Below, in pieces: positions 7,974-17,008 of a stretch of DNA of 64,000 bases. Under the pieces are notes generated by a model, which saw only the letters and a program-made list of their open reading frames with translations, made no database searches and was not told the origin of the DNA. The position numbers and the translations under genes were made by a program. This DNA comes from Clostridia bacterium (GTDB taxonomy: Bacteria > Bacillota > Clostridia > Oscillospirales > SIG627), in NCBI GenBank assembly GCA_017467865.1, contig JAFUKG010000030.1:45316-109315 (forward strand), written 5' to 3'. The first letter of the stretch is position 1. Each line of letters starts with the position of its first letter.

Positions 7974-10577
7974 TTAATTCAATTCTACTCCGTATCCTCC
8001 TACAATATAACGTCGTAGGGTGATAACGTCTTTAAGATCAACTATTCCGTCAGAATTTGTGTCCAAGGCTGCTTCATTGACCTCTATGTCATATCCGCCA
8101 ACCAAGTAACGGCGAATAACGATTACGTCTTTAAGGTCTACCTCTCCATCGTCATTGGCATCACCAAGAGCAAAGCTTCTGACAGAAATTGTACCTTCAG
8201 TGTCTAACACTTCAACCACGTTTATGTCATCGTCAAGTGCCATAGCGACGTCAACTGTTATTTTATAGTTGCCCACCTCTAAATCTTCTTTTGCTTTGAA
8301 GGTTAAGACAACTATTTCTCCGTTTGATGTGTCAGCATCGGCTCCATCCCATATAAGCCTTACGGGGTTCGAATCAAGCTTTCCGCTGACACTAAGCTCC
8401 AAAGTACTTAACGCTTCGCCTTGCGTAACGCCTACAAGCTCAAGTCCTTCATCATAACCGATTTCAAGCTGTAATCCCGTCAACCCTTCGTTACCCGAAA
8501 TACTGATGGGAACATCCACGGTTTTCCCTTGTTGAACACTTGCGTTTTTCACGGAAAGCGCACCTGAAGGCTTTGTAGGGGTGGCGGGAATTTCTTCATC
8601 ATCACTACCGGGGTTGTAGCCACCAAATATTGTACCATTAAGAGAAGAAAGGCTTCCGTCTTCTTTTTCTGTATATATCTCTACAATAATCGAAATAACA
8701 TCCCAAACCAATTTTACTCCCGTTGATTCTTCATAGTTCAATTTTCTTACAAGAATGGCGTTAGCAACTATCGTTTCATCATTATTCTTGTTATACTCAT
8801 CAATGATATTAAGCATATTGGAGAGTTCGTCGAGAGAAAGTGTTACATATTTATTGTTTTTCTCTCCAAGTCCCCATACCTTAACATCGCTTTTCAGTGA
8901 TACCATTTCTTCGCTATTGTATTCGAGTAAATAGTGGTTGTTGAGAGTAAACATAGAGTTCAGTTTGATTGGCAGAAAGGAATCAATACCATATTTCGTA
9001 TCTATTTTTATATATTTTTCGTTATTTTCGCTCCATGCGTAAAAGCATCCTTCCTCCGTTGCGGTAGCTTTGTCTATAGTTTGTGTCATATCAACAAAGG
9101 GGTCCTTGTTTGTTAAGGTTTCATTATCCATAAAGGAATGCTCATAATAAATATTTTTGTCAGTCGGGTTGAAAATTGCAGAACTGTCATTATATGCATA
9201 ATAGATCATACTTCCATCAGTAGTATAGTCAATAACATCCTCAGCAACTTCCTTAATTTCCCCGTTGATCATAGCTGCCATAAGGGTATATACTTTAGTG
9301 CTTTCATTATATATAAGATAAGCGTTACCTAAAATTCCTGCGTCTAAAAACGACTTTTCAGTTATAGTATCCTTTGTATAGTAGCCCAGATGCTTGAAAT
9401 CGCCAGTTTTTTCTTCTGTATACGTGTAGTATATACGTGAGTTTTCGTCGAGAATTATTTTATTGTATTCTCCTATTGAGTACAGCCCCTTTTTTTCATC
9501 ATAAGAAAGCGCGCCTGTTACCAACGTATCGGTTTCGGGATTGAGGGCTTGATCTATAGTAAGAATATATTCTCCGTTGTCGCTTTCTGCAAAGGTTGAA
9601 ACTATGGTGTAGTTGTAGTTTGGAGAACCACCCGGAGTTAAGTCGGTATAGTATACAACATACGCCTCTGCGGCAGTATAAGATTTTTCTCCTATAACGG
9701 CATATCCTTCTGCGGGAAGCTTGATCTTTTTTTCTATGCCATCAATAATAAGAGTTGCAATATATTCAACTTCATACTTCATTGTAGATGGATTTAAATC
9801 TTCATTTTGTTTGACTATTTCTTTAAGTATGGCAAGGTTATATTCTGCAAGTGGTAGTTCTACAAATAGCAGTTTGCCTTCGTAAACGTAATATATTAAT
9901 ATGTTATCAGAGCCGAGAAGCTTAGAAACGTTTGTTGTATCAATTACACCGTCCTCATAGGAAACAACACCTATACCTGCAAGTGTGACTTTGTTGTCTG
10001 ATGCACTTAACTTTGTAGCATAAGTCTCAATTCCTTCAACTATATCTACGTAGTACGTACCGTCAAGCACGGCTACTACCAATACGTCGTTTTTTGCAAC
10101 GTCAGTGTTCAGTGAGGAATAGGAAACAGTTAAAACATTTGCATTATCGAGTGTGGTAAGCGTAACTGTTTTGCTTGCATCAGAGCTTATGCTTGTTACT
10201 CTATAAGCGGTTTTAGGTACGATTATAAGTGCATCTGCTTTTCCGCTCTTATCTACGTCAACAGAGCTGGCAAGATGACTGCAGTCGAGCAAGGCAATGA
10301 TATCTGGGGAGATAACGGTAGTGTAGCCGTTTTTATCTTCTTCGGTAAAAATTTCGCTTTGTATTATAGACTTATCAATAGTCCAAAGCTTAATGTCATC
10401 GTCAGAGGTGTATTCAACGCCGTTAATTGTAAGGGCGGTTTTGGCTTTGTTATACGTTACATCAACGTTGTTGGTGACCGAATAATTTTGAAGCAATCCA
10501 CCGTCGGCAAGTGTGTTAACGCAAAGAGCGAAAAGCATTAAAAGGATAACGAATACAAGAGATGTAAGTTTTTTCAT
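7974..10577 (-). CDS. Secreted cohesin-plus-dockerin protein
   Basis: 867 residues. A signal peptide covers about 1-25 (MKKLTSLVFVILLMLFALC...). Residues 26-650 are an unrecognised beta-rich region with many Tyr, Asp and Thr. An acidic/proline linker follows (about 652-670), then a cohesin-like domain at about 671-800 (starts SVKNASVQQGKTVDVPI) and a type-I dockerin at about 802-862. The dockerin has two clear Ca-binding repeats, DANDDGEVDLKDVIVIRRYL and DTNSDGIVDLKDVITLRRYI. Cohesins bind dockerins, so the chain could be both receptor and ligand in a cellulosome-like assembly; no other dockerin or cohesin is in the window. It is monocistronic, with its own promoter, a TAGGAG ribosome site and a terminator. 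The domain calls are strong; the role of the long N-terminal region is unknown. Confidence 0.88.
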   Translation of the reverse strand: MKKLTSLVFVILLMLFALCVNTLADGGLLQNYSVTNNVDVTYNKAKTALTINGVEYTSDDDIKLWTIDKSIIQSEIFTEEDKNGYTTVISPDIIALLDCSHLASSVDVDKSGKADALIIVPKTAYRVTSISSDASKTVTLTTLDNANVLTVSYSSLNTDVAKNDVLVVAVLDGTYYVDIVEGIETYATKLSASDNKVTLAGIGVVSYEDGVIDTTNVSKLLGSDNILIYYVYEGKLLFVELPLAEYNLAILKEIVKQNEDLNPSTMKYEVEYIATLIIDGIEKKIKLPAEGYAVIGEKSYTAAEAYVVYYTDLTPGGSPNYNYTIVSTFAESDNGEYILTIDQALNPETDTLVTGALSYDEKKGLYSIGEYNKIILDENSRIYYTYTEEKTGDFKHLGYYTKDTITEKSFLDAGILGNAYLIYNESTKVYTLMAAMINGEIKEVAEDVIDYTTDGSMIYYAYNDSSAIFNPTDKNIYYEHSFMDNETLTNKDPFVDMTQTIDKATATEEGCFYAWSENNEKYIKIDTKYGIDSFLPIKLNSMFTLNNHYLLEYNSEEMVSLKSDVKVWGLGEKNNKYVTLSLDELSNMLNIIDEYNKNNDETIVANAILVRKLNYEESTGVKLVWDVISIIVEIYTEKEDGSLSSLNGTIFGGYNPGSDDEEIPATPTKPSGALSVKNASVQQGKTVDVPISISGNEGLTGLQLEIGYDEGLELVGVTQGEALSTLELSVSGKLDSNPVRLIWDGADADTSNGEIVVLTFKAKEDLEVGNYKITVDVAMALDDDINVVEVLDTEGTISVRSFALGDANDDGEVDLKDVIVIRRYLVGGYDIEVNEAALDTNSDGIVDLKDVITLRRYIVGGYGVELN

Positions 10578-10609
10578 TTGCTGTCTCCTAAAATATGATT
10601 TGTAAGATT

Positions 10610-10638
10610 ATTATAATTTTTAAAAGCTTAAAAGTCAA
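10610..10638 (-). promoter_or_regulatory. Sigma-A promoter of the cohesin-dockerin gene
   Basis: Minus-strand TTGACT (10633-10638), 17-bp spacer, TATAAT (10610-10615), about 33 bases before the start codon. Confidence 0.8.
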
Positions 10639-10649
10639 TAGTGCGAAAT

Positions 10650-10681
10650 AAAAAGTCCTTCCCGTTTGGGAAGGACTTTTT
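10650..10681 (-). terminator. Intrinsic terminator after rplL
   Basis: A perfect 14-bp stem (10650-10663 with 10668-10681), loop GTTT, A/T-rich outer ends giving a U tract on the minus strand, 20 bases beyond the rplL stop. Confidence 0.9.
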
Positions 10682-10700
10682 CGTTGACTTTAAACCTTAA

Positions 10701-11078
10701 TTACTTGATTTCAACAGTTGCGCCTGCAGCGGTAAGAGCATTCTTGATCTCTTCTGCTTCAGCCTTAGCAACGCCGGACTTAACAGCCTTAGGAGCGCTC
10801 TCAACGAGTTCCTTAGCTTCCTTAAGACCAAGACCTGTGATTTCACGAACTGCCTTGATAACTGCGAGCTTGCCGTCGCCTGCTGCTGTAAGAACAACAT
10901 CAAACTCGGACTTCTCTTCTGCTGCTGCAGCTTCGCCTGCTGCGGGAGCAGCTGCAACTGCTACGGGAGCAGCTGATACGCCGAATTCCTCTTCGAGAGC
11001 CTTAACAAGGTCTGCGAGCTCGAGGATTGTGAGTGCTTTGATTTCTTCTAAAATGTTCATTGTCTTTTCTGTAGCCAT
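10701..11078 (-). CDS. rplL: 50S ribosomal protein bL12 (L7/L12)
   Basis: 125 residues, the normal length. An N-terminal dimerisation helix ([20 protein letters not shown]) and Ala/Glu-rich hinge (about residues 36-55) precede the C-terminal factor-binding domain with [14 protein letters not shown] and [12 protein letters not shown] segments. It forms the ribosomal stalk with uL10 and recruits translation factors. It follows rplJ by 71 bases and ends at a strong terminator. Expression should be coupled to rplJ and controlled by the L10 leader upstream. Confidence 0.97.
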   Translation of the reverse strand: MATEKTMNILEEIKALTILELADLVKALEEEFGVSAAPVAVAAAPAAGEAAAAEEKSEFDVVLTAAGDGKLAVIKAVREITGLGLKEAKELVESAPKAVKSGVAKAEAEEIKNALTAAGATVEIK

Positions 11079-11149
11079 TTTAATGTACCTCCGAAAATAA
11101 TTAGTATTGTGCAGCTATGCTGCATAAGATTTTGGGTAGTGCTTTAAAA

Positions 11150-11674
11150 TTATTCTGCAACAGGGGCTTCCTCTGCTGCGCCGCCTTCTTTGTCGATCTT
11201 GCCTTGTAATACGTAAGCAAGTCCGTAAAGAGGACTCTGGATGCTGCCGAGAAGTTTTGCAATAAGACCTTCCTTGGAAGGAATGCTTGCAAGGCTCTCA
11301 ACGCCTGCTGCGTCAACAACGTCACCGTCGATGTAACCAGCCTTGATAGTGTAATCTTCATGTTCCTTAGCGAACTTGGAGAGTATCTTGGCGGGAGCAA
11401 CGGGATCTGTTTCAGACCATGCAATAGCGCTCATACCTTCAAGATGAGCGTTAAGGGCTTCATAACCGAGATTTTCAAAAACGTACTTAAGCTGTGTGTT
11501 CTTTACAACCTTGTAGGTTACGCCTGCCTTAGTAAGCTCTTTTCTAAGGTTTGTGTCGTCTTCAACAGTTGTCTTGTAGTAGTTTACAAGTACGCCTGCC
11601 TGAGAAGCCTTAAGCTGTTCTGTGAGCTCTGCTACTGCTGATTTTTTTGCAGCCAGTATCTTTTCACTTGACAT
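11150..11674 (-). CDS. rplJ: 50S ribosomal protein uL10
   Basis: 174 residues, full length. The N-terminal rRNA-binding domain includes LRKELTKAGVTYKVVKNT, and the C-terminal helix that carries L12 dimers lies in the last 45 residues. It is preceded by a GGAGG-type site. uL10 also represses its own operon by binding the leader RNA, for which the leader structure is visible just upstream. rplK and rplA, often adjacent, are not beside it here. Confidence 0.97.
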   Translation of the reverse strand: MSSEKILAAKKSAVAELTEQLKASQAGVLVNYYKTTVEDDTNLRKELTKAGVTYKVVKNTQLKYVFENLGYEALNAHLEGMSAIAWSETDPVAPAKILSKFAKEHEDYTIKAGYIDGDVVDAAGVESLASIPSKEGLIAKLLGSIQSPLYGLAYVLQGKIDKEGGAAEEAPVAE

Positions 11675-11702
11675 TCGTGTTTCACCTCCGGGTAAATTTA
11701 AA

Positions 11703-11845
11703 TAAAAAAGGTTCTTTCACCACGCCGATGAAAGAACCGTAAATTCTCAAAAAATACACATAAGTATAGCTTTTAAAATTTTAAGGTTTTCCTCGGCAGG
11801 CGAATATTACGGTGCTCAGCACCGCCTGCTATCTTAGGTCAACAA
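11703..11845 (-). promoter_or_regulatory. Ribosomal L10 leader RNA with attenuator terminator
   Basis: The minus-strand 5' UTR of rplJ. It contains the GC-rich helix AGGCGGTGCTGAGCACCG, the CCTGCCGAGG core typical of L10 leaders, and a terminator hairpin (stem 11710-11719 with 11729-11738) followed by a U run ending at 11704. The known model is that free uL10 (with L12) binds the upstream structure and lets the terminator form, shutting off rplJ-rplL; otherwise an antiterminator forms. This matches the Firmicute L10 leader family. Confidence 0.88.
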
Positions 11846-11849
11846 GGGG

Positions 11850-11878
11850 ATTATACACGAAACTCTTTCTTTTGTCAA
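11850..11878 (-). promoter_or_regulatory. Sigma-A promoter of rplJ-rplL
   Basis: Minus-strand consensus TTGACA (11873-11878), 17-bp spacer, consensus TATAAT (11850-11855), placing the transcript start at the head of the L10 leader. Confidence 0.93.
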
Positions 11879-11937
11879 GCCTTTTTTTGAAAAAATAAAA
11901 TCTTTTGTAAAAAGGCAAAAAAAGAGCGTTTAAAAGA

Positions 11938-11966
11938 TTGACACAAAAACGCAAAAAGGGTATAAT
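11938..11966 (+). promoter_or_regulatory. Sigma-A promoter of the acetyltransferase operon
   Basis: TTGACA (11938-11943), 17-bp spacer, TATAAT (11961-11966): perfect consensus, divergent from the rplJ promoter. Confidence 0.93.
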
Positions 11967-12015
11967 GTACATAATATGGGGAACTTTATTTTAAATGCGG
12001 AAAGGAGAGGTTTTT

Positions 12016-12777
12016 ATGCCGTTGAAAATATTACACGGCTCGAAGAAATGCCTGCCTTCGATGAAGGCTTTATGGCGTGATACTTTCTGTGACAGCGATG
12101 AATTTATAGACCTTTTCTTTTCAGAATTTTATAAGCCCCGTAAAGCTTTTCTGCGTTTTGACGGTGATGAGCTTGTAAGTATGCTCTTTTATATGGACTT
12201 GAAGGTTAAGTTTGACGGAAGAAGATTTAAGACCGCTTATCTTTACGGAGTGGCAACGAAGCTTTCAGAGCGCCGTCAAGGGCACTTCACCGCCCTTCAC
12301 AACGCACTTCTTGAAGAGCTTAAAGCGAAGAAATACGACCTTGTTGTCACCATACCTCAAAACGACTCTCTTTTCTCTTTTTATAAGGATATAGGATACA
12401 CTCTTCCTCTCAGAAGGTGTGAATACGAGCTTGAGACTCTTGACGTTGAAAGGGCAGATGATTTGTCGCAGGTGTGGGCAAAGAAGAAGGAGCTACACAA
12501 AAAATCAAGACAGGCTATGAGCATTCTTGAAAGTGAGTCGCAGTTTATCGAGAGCAGAAGGGAACACAGGTTCTTCTCTTACGACGACGGATATCTTGGC
12601 TTTTATCCTACGAAGGACTCCTTCAGACTGTACGATATTATTTCCGACGACCCTCTTCATGCCCCCGTAAAGCTTGTGCATTACGAAAGAAGCGCTTTGA
12701 TTATGGATTTAACGAAGCGTCTTGACCCCGAAAGAATAGAAAAAGAAAAGCCCGTTTTGAGCTTTTTACTTAACTAA
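12016..12777 (+). CDS. GNAT-family N-acetyltransferase
   Basis: 253 residues from the ATG at 12016. An in-frame ATG at 11995 is upstream, but AAAGGAGAGG sits directly before 12016. The acetyl-CoA binding stretch is visible: TAYLYGVATKLSERRQG gives the beta4 strand and the pyrophosphate loop (R/Q-x-x-G-x-(G/F)), followed by an amphipathic helix and VVTIPQNDSLFSFYKDIGY. The C-terminal half is less conserved. The length and two-part shape resemble Eis-like GNAT proteins. Substrate unknown. It is the first gene after a consensus promoter and probably heads the long plus-strand run to about 18.2 kb. Confidence 0.85.
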   Translation: MPLKILHGSKKCLPSMKALWRDTFCDSDEFIDLFFSEFYKPRKAFLRFDGDELVSMLFYMDLKVKFDGRRFKTAYLYGVATKLSERRQGHFTALHNALLEELKAKKYDLVVTIPQNDSLFSFYKDIGYTLPLRRCEYELETLDVERADDLSQVWAKKKELHKKSRQAMSILESESQFIESRREHRFFSYDDGYLGFYPTKDSFRLYDIISDDPLHAPVKLVHYERSALIMDLTKRLDPERIEKEKPVLSFLLN

Positions 12778-12793
12778 AAAAAGGAATTCGACT

Positions 12794-13492
12794 ATGTTTG
12801 AAGAATACAAAAACAAAATAGAGCTTCACTGCCATTCATCGGGAGTATCCATGTGCTCGGATATACCTGCCCCCGATATGATACGCTATTACCGTGAGGA
12901 AAAGTATCAGGGTCTCGTTATTACAAACCACTTTTATCCCTGGTTTCCCAAAAACCAGAAGGCGTACGAAAAATACGTTGAGGATTATATAGAAGAGTAT
13001 CACTTTTTGAAAGAGATTGGAGAGGGCGTAGGGATAAAGGTGTACCTTGGCATGGAGATACGCTTTTACGAAAATGAAAACGATTATCTTCTTTACGGCA
13101 TTGACGAGAACTTTGTCAGAGCAATTCCCCGTGACTGTAAAACGCTTGAAGCTTTTATACCCTTTGTGAGACAGTATCAGGACGTAATTCTCATACAAGC
13201 GCATCCCTTCCGTAACGGAATGATACTTAAGGACTCCGAGCTTCTTGACGGAATAGAGGTTTATAATCTCCATCCCAACCATAATTCCCGTGTAGGTCTT
13301 GCGGCAAAATATGCCGAGATGGAGGATTTTAAAATCTGCACCTGCGGAACAGACTTTCATCATATAGGACAGCACGGGCTCACCGCTCTTCTTACAAAGG
13401 AGCTTCCCGAAAACGAAAGAGAGCTTGTAGAGTGTATAAAGAACGAGCAGGTATATAAGGCAGGAAAAAGCATAGTAGTATTTGAAAGTTGA
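12794..13492 (+). CDS. PHP-domain metal-dependent phosphoesterase
   Basis: 232 residues. The N-terminal ELHCHSS motif supplies two metal-binding His (12 and 14). Further PHP motifs are VITNHFYPW, LGMEIRF, QAHPFR and the C-terminal GTDFHHIG. Family knowledge: PHP domains hydrolyse phosphoesters using up to three metals, as in histidinol phosphatase and polymerase-linked domains; which substrate applies here cannot be told. AAGGA lies upstream, 16 bases after the GNAT gene. The last two residues and the TGA stop lie inside a short intergenic repeat of the GAAAGTT type. Confidence 0.85.
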   Translation: MFEEYKNKIELHCHSSGVSMCSDIPAPDMIRYYREEKYQGLVITNHFYPWFPKNQKAYEKYVEDYIEEYHFLKEIGEGVGIKVYLGMEIRFYENENDYLLYGIDENFVRAIPRDCKTLEAFIPFVRQYQDVILIQAHPFRNGMILKDSELLDGIEVYNLHPNHNSRVGLAAKYAEMEDFKICTCGTDFHHIGQHGLTALLTKELPENERELVECIKNEQVYKAGKSIVVFES

Positions 13493-13521
13493 AAGTTAAG
13501 ATAAAATTCATTAACTTTTCA
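13484..13521. repeat. Short GAAAGTT-type intergenic repeat (copy R1)
   Basis: Left word GAAAGTTGAAAGTTAA faces its complement TTAACTTTTC about 15 bases on. It is the smallest member of the modular repeat family seen elsewhere in the window, and the PHP gene's stop codon lies in its left arm. Confidence 0.55.
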
Positions 13522-13539
13522 CCTATACAAGGAGATAAT

Positions 13540-14088
13540 ATGGTATATTTATTTTTAGCAAACGGATTTGAGGAAATAGAGGCTCTTACTCCCGTTGACG
13601 TTCTCAGACGTGTGGGAGTTGAAGTGCTGACAGTAAGCATTAACGAGGGCACGAAAAAGGTTATGGGAGCTCACGGAATAGAAGTGAGCGCAGACCTTAC
13701 CCTTGACGAATATAACGAGGACACCGCTGAAATGATTATACTTCCCGGCGGAAGCGAAGGCACGAGGAACCTTGAGGAAAACGGCAGAGTCAGAGAAATT
13801 ATTCTTTCGGCGGTAAAGCGTGAGCTTTACGTTGCCGCTATCTGCGCCGCCCCCACAATTCTTGCAAAGCTCGGATTGCTCCGCGGACTGAAAGCTACTT
13901 GTTACCCCAGCCTTGCGGGAGTTCTTATGGACAACGGCGTGAAATATAAGAACGATAAGGTTGTATGCGACAAGCGCTTTATCACCTCTATGGGAGCAGG
14001 CACAAGCGGAGAGTTTGCATTCAAGCTTGTTGAAAAGCTTTTATCCGTAGGTGAGGCAAGTAATATAAGAATAGCGATGGTATATTGA
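13540..14088 (+). CDS. DJ-1/PfpI (YajL-type) protein
   Basis: 182 residues from the ATG at 13540, which has AAGGAG 4-5 bases upstream; a longer reading from 13489 would start inside the previous gene. It begins MVYLFLANGFEEIEALTPVD, with the conserved Glu14, and has the nucleophile elbow AAICAAPT with Cys102 and a C-terminal GAGTSGEFAFKLVEKL typical of the DJ-1/YajL branch. Members are redox-sensing or glyoxalase/deglycase-type proteins; the precise activity is disputed for the family. It lacks the chaperone-type insertions of Hsp31. Confidence 0.9.
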   Translation: MVYLFLANGFEEIEALTPVDVLRRVGVEVLTVSINEGTKKVMGAHGIEVSADLTLDEYNEDTAEMIILPGGSEGTRNLEENGRVREIILSAVKRELYVAAICAAPTILAKLGLLRGLKATCYPSLAGVLMDNGVKYKNDKVVCDKRFITSMGAGTSGEFAFKLVEKLLSVGEASNIRIAMVY

Positions 14089-14105
14089 TTTTTTGGAGAA
14101 GCTAA

Positions 14106-14693
14106 ATGTATAAACCCTTTACAGTCAGAGAGGAAAAAAGAGCGCTGAGACGCAAATTTGCAGCCGAGAGACAGTCCATACCCGAAAAAGAAAGACTTGA
14201 AAAGTCAAGGGTTATTTGCAGTAATTTTCTGTCTTCTATGGCGTACGACCATTCGGATACGGTGCTCCTTTATTATTCTATAAACAGCGAGGTAGATACT
14301 CAAGACCTTATAGACAGTGTTCTTAAGTCAGGAAAAAGACTCGCTCTTCCTGTCTGCCGTGAAAACAGCGAAATGGTATTCAGATATATAGAAAGCCGAA
14401 ATGATTTGACGAAGGGCTTCTTTTCCGCCCTTGAGCCTCGTGCGGGTCTTGAAGAGTTCAAGGAAGCTAAACATGCAATATGCGTAATTCCTGCCATTGC
14501 TTTTGATAAAGAGGGTTACCACATCGGCTACGGCAAGGGCTATTATGACAGATATCTCACCGACCCCTCAATTGTAAAGGTAGGCTTCATATACGACAGT
14601 CTTCTTGTGGATAAGCTGCCTCGCGGGCGCTTTGATTTAAACTGTGACCTTGTTGTTACCGAGAGAGGAGTGTTTAACACAGGTGAAAAATAA
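14106..14693 (+). CDS. 5-formyltetrahydrofolate cyclo-ligase
   Basis: 195 residues, the usual length. An N-terminal basic helix EEKRALRRKF is followed by the ATP/folate-binding motifs, and the diagnostic GYGKGYYDRYL near residues 141-151. The enzyme converts 5-formyl-THF to 5,10-methenyl-THF using ATP, returning a storage or inhibitory folate to the one-carbon pool; folD at 31.7 kb uses the same product. The ATG follows TTTGGAGAAGCTAA. The next gene overlaps its 3' end. Confidence 0.93.
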   Translation: MYKPFTVREEKRALRRKFAAERQSIPEKERLEKSRVICSNFLSSMAYDHSDTVLLYYSINSEVDTQDLIDSVLKSGKRLALPVCRENSEMVFRYIESRNDLTKGFFSALEPRAGLEEFKEAKHAICVIPAIAFDKEGYHIGYGKGYYDRYLTDPSIVKVGFIYDSLLVDKLPRGRFDLNCDLVVTERGVFNTGEK

Positions 14694-15639
14694 TACCGCC
14701 TCTCTTACAGCCCCCCTATTTGTGTCAGTTGTTTTTTTACTTCTTGGTATTTCAAGAAGACTTCTTTCTTATACTTCGGCATCCGACTCCGAAAGTATGA
14801 TTTTGTATGCGGCAATCTTCGAGCTTTTTGTATTTGCAATTCCCGCAGCCTTCTTTTTGAAAATAAAGGATGAGAATTTTCTTGAATATTCAAAGATAAA
14901 AAAGATTACCTTTTCCGACATGCCCTTTATACTGTCGGCGGCGGCTACCTTTGTTTTCGGCGCAGTAATCATTCTTTATCTTCAAAGAAATTTCCTCGAC
15001 GCATCTGCAGACGCAACCTCTCTTATCGCCCCTATTAACGAAGATGTTAGTCTTTTCAGCGTGTTTTTGTATTACGTGCTCATTCCCGCTCTTTCAGAGG
15101 AGCTCTTTTTCAGAAGCATTATCATAAGTGAATATTCCTCTTACACAGGACCTGTGGCAATAACAATTTCGGCTCTGTTTTTCGCTATGCTTCACTTTTC
15201 TTTTGCCGAATTCCCTTTTTACTTTTTTTCGGGAGCAGTGCTTGGCATACTTACCTTCGTTACAGGCTCGGTATTTCCTGCAATAATAATACACATATTA
15301 AATAATACTGTAACGGTGTTTTTCGGACAGTGGCTTACCTCCTTCCTTTCCGAGTCCTCAAGCTCCGTGATACTTGCCTTTATACTCGTCGTACTCTTTC
15401 TCGCCTCTCTTTTGTCTCTTCTTTCAACAATGGAGGAAATATATGAAAAGAGAAGCATTATGTATGACAGAGGAATAGTTCCCGGTAAAAGGCGTGAATC
15501 GCTTTTGGGCATGGCGAAGGCAGGAATAGTGGAGAAAAGGGTCAAGGTAAATCAAAAGACACGCACAAACCCCTTTTTATCGCCGACACTGTTTATGGCG
15601 GTAGTTCTTTACATACTTATAACTTTAAACGTTATCTAA
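14683..15639 (+). CDS. CPBP-family intramembrane metalloprotease
   Basis: About 318 residues starting at GTG 14683, which overlaps the cyclo-ligase stop by 11 bases, with GAGAGGAG 12 bases upstream; an in-frame GTG at 14644 would overlap more and has no ribosome site. There are about eight membrane segments. The CPBP/Abi (PF02517) motifs are present: EELFFR (Glu139, Glu140, Arg144), FAMLHFSF and a C-terminal IIIHILNN with the His and Asn of motif 3. Family knowledge links these to CAAX-type proteolysis and bacteriocin self-immunity. No bacteriocin gene is nearby, so a housekeeping role is as likely. Confidence 0.87.
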   Translation: MKNNTASLTAPLFVSVVFLLLGISRRLLSYTSASDSESMILYAAIFELFVFAIPAAFFLKIKDENFLEYSKIKKITFSDMPFILSAAATFVFGAVIILYLQRNFLDASADATSLIAPINEDVSLFSVFLYYVLIPALSEELFFRSIIISEYSSYTGPVAITISALFFAMLHFSFAEFPFYFFSGAVLGILTFVTGSVFPAIIIHILNNTVTVFFGQWLTSFLSESSSSVILAFILVVLFLASLLSLLSTMEEIYEKRSIMYDRGIVPGKRRESLLGMAKAGIVEKRVKVNQKTRTNPFLSPTLFMAVVLYILITLNVI

Positions 15640-15649
15640 GGAGAGAAAT

Positions 15650-17008
15650 ATGACGGAAAACAATAGAAACAACGAAGAAAAAGACGTCAAGATTTATGAT
15701 ACCTCAGATATAATTTTTGAAGGCAAGCCCAAGAGAGCCCGCACGGCTCAAAGGGATATAAAGCCTCACGACAACGAAAAAACCAGAGTGGATATGCCCA
15801 CAATAACTGAGGAGATAATTCCTCCGAAAAAAGTGGACTCTCCCTATGAAGAAGCACCTCTTCTCGAGGAGGACGAGCCTATGATTAAAAGCTATTTTGA
15901 AATGTTTGGCAAGGGCATCATATATCTTATTTTCGTGCTTGCCTCTTCAGTTATTATAGCTTACTACGGAATTACCATAGCAAACGACGTTTTCGCCTTT
16001 GTAAAAAGTGACGATGAGGTTAAAATCGTTATAGAAGAGGGAGACGGAGTAAAGGAAATCGCCAAGGAATTAAAAAAAGCAGGCGTAATAGAATACCCCG
16101 GGGTATTCAAGCTTTACAACTCCTTTAAAAACAGGAACTCTGAGACACCGCAGGAGTTTGTTGCCGATACCTACGTCTTTGAAAAAAATCTCAACTACGA
16201 TGAGCTTATTGCTAAATTTGAAAAATCGGCACCCGTCAGAGGCGTTGTGGATATAACCTTCCCTGAGGGCTTGTCGGTGGACGAAATGATAGAAATATTC
16301 CTTGAAAATGGAATAGGTACAAGAGACGGCTTTGTTGAAGCAGTAAAGAGCAGTCTCATCTACGATATGAAGTATCCCTTCCTTGTATCGCTTCAGGAAG
16401 AAGAAAGGAAAGGCTTTGACGACGGCAGAAAATATGCTCTCGAAGGCTATCTCTATCCCGACACCTATCAGTTTTACTCTGATTCCTCTGAAATTGACGC
16501 CGTTTCCAAGCTTCTCAAAACCTTTAACGTAAGATTTGAAAAGGAATACTATGACAGATGCGAAGAGCTTGGTATGACGGTAGACGAAATTGTGAATATT
16601 GCTTCTATCGTGCAAAAGGAGACGAAATACAGCAGTGAGTATCCCATTGTTTCCTCTCTTTATCACAACAGATTGAAGAACCCATCATCCTTCCCCAGAC
16701 TTCAATGTGACTCAACCTATCTTTACGCCTTCCCAGATAGAAGAGAAGGACTTACCCTTGATGAAATGAAGGCTTCAGACAGTCCTTATTCCACCTATTC
16801 TCACGACGGGCTTCCCCCTTCTGCCATATGCTCACCCAGCCTTGACGCAATAATAGCTGCCCTTTATCCAAACGCTCAGGATTCAAGCGGTGTAAATCAC
16901 ACTTATTACTATATGTACGCAAGACCTAACGGATATCACTATTTTGCAAGAACAGATGCCGAGCATCAGGCCAATATAGTAAAAGCGAATGCGGAAAAGG
17001 GTGAATAA
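15650..17008 (+). CDS. mltG: Endolytic murein transglycosylase MltG
   Basis: 452 residues: a cytoplasmic acidic tail of about 85 residues, one membrane helix at about 88-112, a LysM-like segment (EEGDGVKEIAKELKKAGVI), then the YceG catalytic domain. Signature motifs are LEGYLYPDTYQF and IASIVQKETKYSSEYP, in which Glu324 matches the catalytic glutamate. The enzyme cuts nascent peptidoglycan strands and sets their length. The start is behind AAGGAGAG. The stop abuts the rmuC ATG, so the two are cotranscribed. Confidence 0.94.
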   Translation: MTENNRNNEEKDVKIYDTSDIIFEGKPKRARTAQRDIKPHDNEKTRVDMPTITEEIIPPKKVDSPYEEAPLLEEDEPMIKSYFEMFGKGIIYLIFVLASSVIIAYYGITIANDVFAFVKSDDEVKIVIEEGDGVKEIAKELKKAGVIEYPGVFKLYNSFKNRNSETPQEFVADTYVFEKNLNYDELIAKFEKSAPVRGVVDITFPEGLSVDEMIEIFLENGIGTRDGFVEAVKSSLIYDMKYPFLVSLQEEERKGFDDGRKYALEGYLYPDTYQFYSDSSEIDAVSKLLKTFNVRFEKEYYDRCEELGMTVDEIVNIASIVQKETKYSSEYPIVSSLYHNRLKNPSSFPRLQCDSTYLYAFPDRREGLTLDEMKASDSPYSTYSHDGLPPSAICSPSLDAIIAALYPNAQDSSGVNHTYYYMYARPNGYHYFARTDAEHQANIVKANAEKGE

